Positions 5,453 through 6,623 of a stretch of 6,623 bases of DNA are shown here, piece after piece. The stretch comes from an uncultured Eubacteriales bacterium (GTDB taxonomy: Bacteria > Bacillota > Clostridia > Lachnospirales > Lachnospiraceae). Position numbers and translations under genes: made by a program. The stretch is from assembly GCA_949297565.1 (NCBI GenBank), contig CASFUI010000034.1, positions 1-6,623 on the forward strand, in the 5' to 3' direction. Each line of letters begins with the position of its first letter. The first letter of the stretch is position 1. The notes beneath the pieces were generated by a model that searched no databases, was not told the DNA's origin, and was given only the letters and a program-made list of their open reading frames with translations.

Positions 5453-6623
5453 TCAAAAATTATCAGCTAAATCCAAATGCCATTTTTCGTGAAAATAATC
5501 ATGGCTGCCTATGTACTTGCCTTTATTGTAATAATTTCTCGGTATTCTCTTATTCAAATCACAGACAAACTCGTAATTGAAAGTTCCGGCAAGAGCCGCA
5601 ATCTCCTCAACCGAAATCGTCTCATCCCTGTCTCTTCCTATAAGCGTGACCACATCATTTCTTTTGATGTCCGGTATATCCGTAACATCGACCATCATCT
5701 GGTCCATGCATACTCGCCCGACAATGGGAGCCTTTTTCCCCCTGATAAGAACATATCCCTTTGACGAGAGCGCCCTTGGATAACCGTCTCCGTAGCCTAC
5801 AGAAATCGTAGCCAGCTTGGTAGGCTTTTTCGTCACGAATGTTCCTCCGTAGCTTACGCGCTCACCTGCCTGAACCGTCTTTACCATAGTAACGTGGCTC
5901 TTAAGCTCAAGCGCCGGATGAAGCTCAATTCTTGATTTATCAACCTCCTCAGACGGATACATTCCATACATAGCTATTCCGAGCCGCACCATGTCCTTAT
6001 GTGTATCAGGCATATCTATAACAGCAGCACTGTTGGCGCAGTGCTTGATTTCAAAGGTTATTCCCTGCTGCTCCAGTTTTTCTGTAAATCGGTTAAACTT
6101 TTCATACTGCATCTTTGCAGATGTCTTATCAGCCTCGTCTGAAGCCGCAAAATGCGTAAAAATCCCCCTAGCGTTAAGATGAGGGAGCGCCTTGATTTTT
6201 TTTACAAGCGCAATGCCGCTCTCATCCGGCTCCATGCCTATTCTTCTCATTCCAGTATCAACCTTTAAATGACATATAGCTGTCTTTCCGAGTTTTTCTG
6301 CCGCATCGTCGAGCTCTTTGGCTGTCTCATAGTCAAAAACAGTAGCAGCCACCTCGTTTTCAACAAGCACTTTATATTCATCAGTATTTACAAAGCCAAG
6401 GATTAAAACCGGCTTATCAATTCCGTTTTCACGCAAATTTACAGCCTCGTCAAGCGTCGCCACGGCATAACCATATACCCTTGAATATACTGCCTTTGCA
6501 ACAGCCACATCACCGTGTCCGTATCCGTCAGCCTTTACAACCGCAAGCGCCTTTGTTCCATCAGGCATAAGAGACATAAGCGAATCAACATTTGAGGCAA
6601 TCATCCCCAAATCAATATCTGCA
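5453..6623 (-). CDS. alr: Alanine racemase, 5' end cut by window
   Basis: A PLP enzyme that interconverts L- and D-alanine for peptidoglycan, a cytoplasmic homodimer. 389 residues are visible, beginning ADIDLGMIASNVDSL. The family starts roughly eight to ten residues before this, so only the extreme N-terminus is missing; the Met-like TTG at 6608-6610 is an internal Leu codon. Seen: the PLP lysine in AVVKADGYGHG (codon 6533-6535); KVDTGMRRIGM; HCANSAA; RLGIAMYGMYPS; the second catalytic base, Tyr of VSYGGTF (codon 5849-5851); and GRVCMDQMMVDVTDI, which shapes the active-site entrance. After the usual end near NKRIPRNYY there are about 24 extra residues (GKYIGSHDYFHEKWH and on), a longer tail than in Bacillus enzymes. 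mazF follows and is probably on the same transcript. Confidence 0.96.
   Translation of the reverse strand, partial: ADIDLGMIASNVDSLMSLMPDGTKALAVVKADGYGHGDVAVAKAVYSRVYGYAVATLDEAVNLRENGIDKPVLILGFVNTDEYKVLVENEVAATVFDYETAKELDDAAEKLGKTAICHLKVDTGMRRIGMEPDESGIALVKKIKALPHLNARGIFTHFAASDEADKTSAKMQYEKFNRFTEKLEQQGITFEIKHCANSAAVIDMPDTHKDMVRLGIAMYGMYPSEEVDKSRIELHPALELKSHVTMVKTVQAGERVSYGGTFVTKKPTKLATISVGYGDGYPRALSSKGYVLIRGKKAPIVGRVCMDQMMVDVTDIPDIKRNDVVTLIGRDRDETISVEEIAALAGTFNYEFVCDLNKRIPRNYYNKGKYIGSHDYFHEKWHLDLADNF

Noticed and set aside
6608..6610. TTG as the start of alanine racemase
   Set aside because: The same frame continues to the window edge with ADIDL, the conserved N-terminal motif of the family, so the gene is simply cut by the window.

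Overview
The window comes from a low-to-mid GC Gram-positive of the class Clostridia, most likely the family Lachnospiraceae. This is inferred from the KARI, MazF and CorC-like protein sequences, the strong GGAGG-type ribosome binding sites, and the placement of a MazF gene directly after alanine racemase, a Firmicutes arrangement. No species can be named from sequence reading alone. Every supported gene lies on the minus strand, so transcription runs from high to low coordinates. The window is ordinary chromosome. I see no insertion sequence, prophage gene, CRISPR array, tRNA or rRNA.

In transcription order: alanine racemase (alr, cut at its 5' end by the window edge); a MazF/NdoA-type endoribonuclease toxin with no antitoxin gene beside it; a soluble CBS-pair/CorC-HlyC protein with its own promoter; an O-acetylhomoserine sulfhydrylase whose start overlaps the CorC stop by 8 bases; a 124-base gap; a SsuC/TauC-type ABC permease and its ATPase, with no substrate-binding protein gene; then ilvN (acetolactate synthase regulatory subunit) and ilvC (ketol-acid reductoisomerase, cut at its 3' end by the window edge).

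The genes form about three transcription blocks. alr-mazF share one, with mazF probably read from the alr promoter outside the window. corC-metY start from a promoter at 4946-4975, and the ABC pair may be their read-through extension, because no convincing terminator or promoter separates them. ilvN-ilvC start from a near-consensus sigma-A promoter (TTGACA, 17 bases, TACAAT) buried in the last codons of the ABC ATPase gene. That promoter leaves a leader of only about 30 bases, with no room for a T-box or attenuator.

In function, ilvN-ilvC make branched-chain amino acids and metY assimilates sulfide into homocysteine. The orphan ABC pair could import a sulfur compound or another small organic ion. 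alr supplies D-alanine for the cell wall. The points most worth a second look are the solitary MazF and its repeat-rich upstream gap, the orphan ABC pair, the embedded ilvN promoter, and a coding-like 44-codon stretch in the gap upstream of the permease. I found no clearly new multi-gene system.
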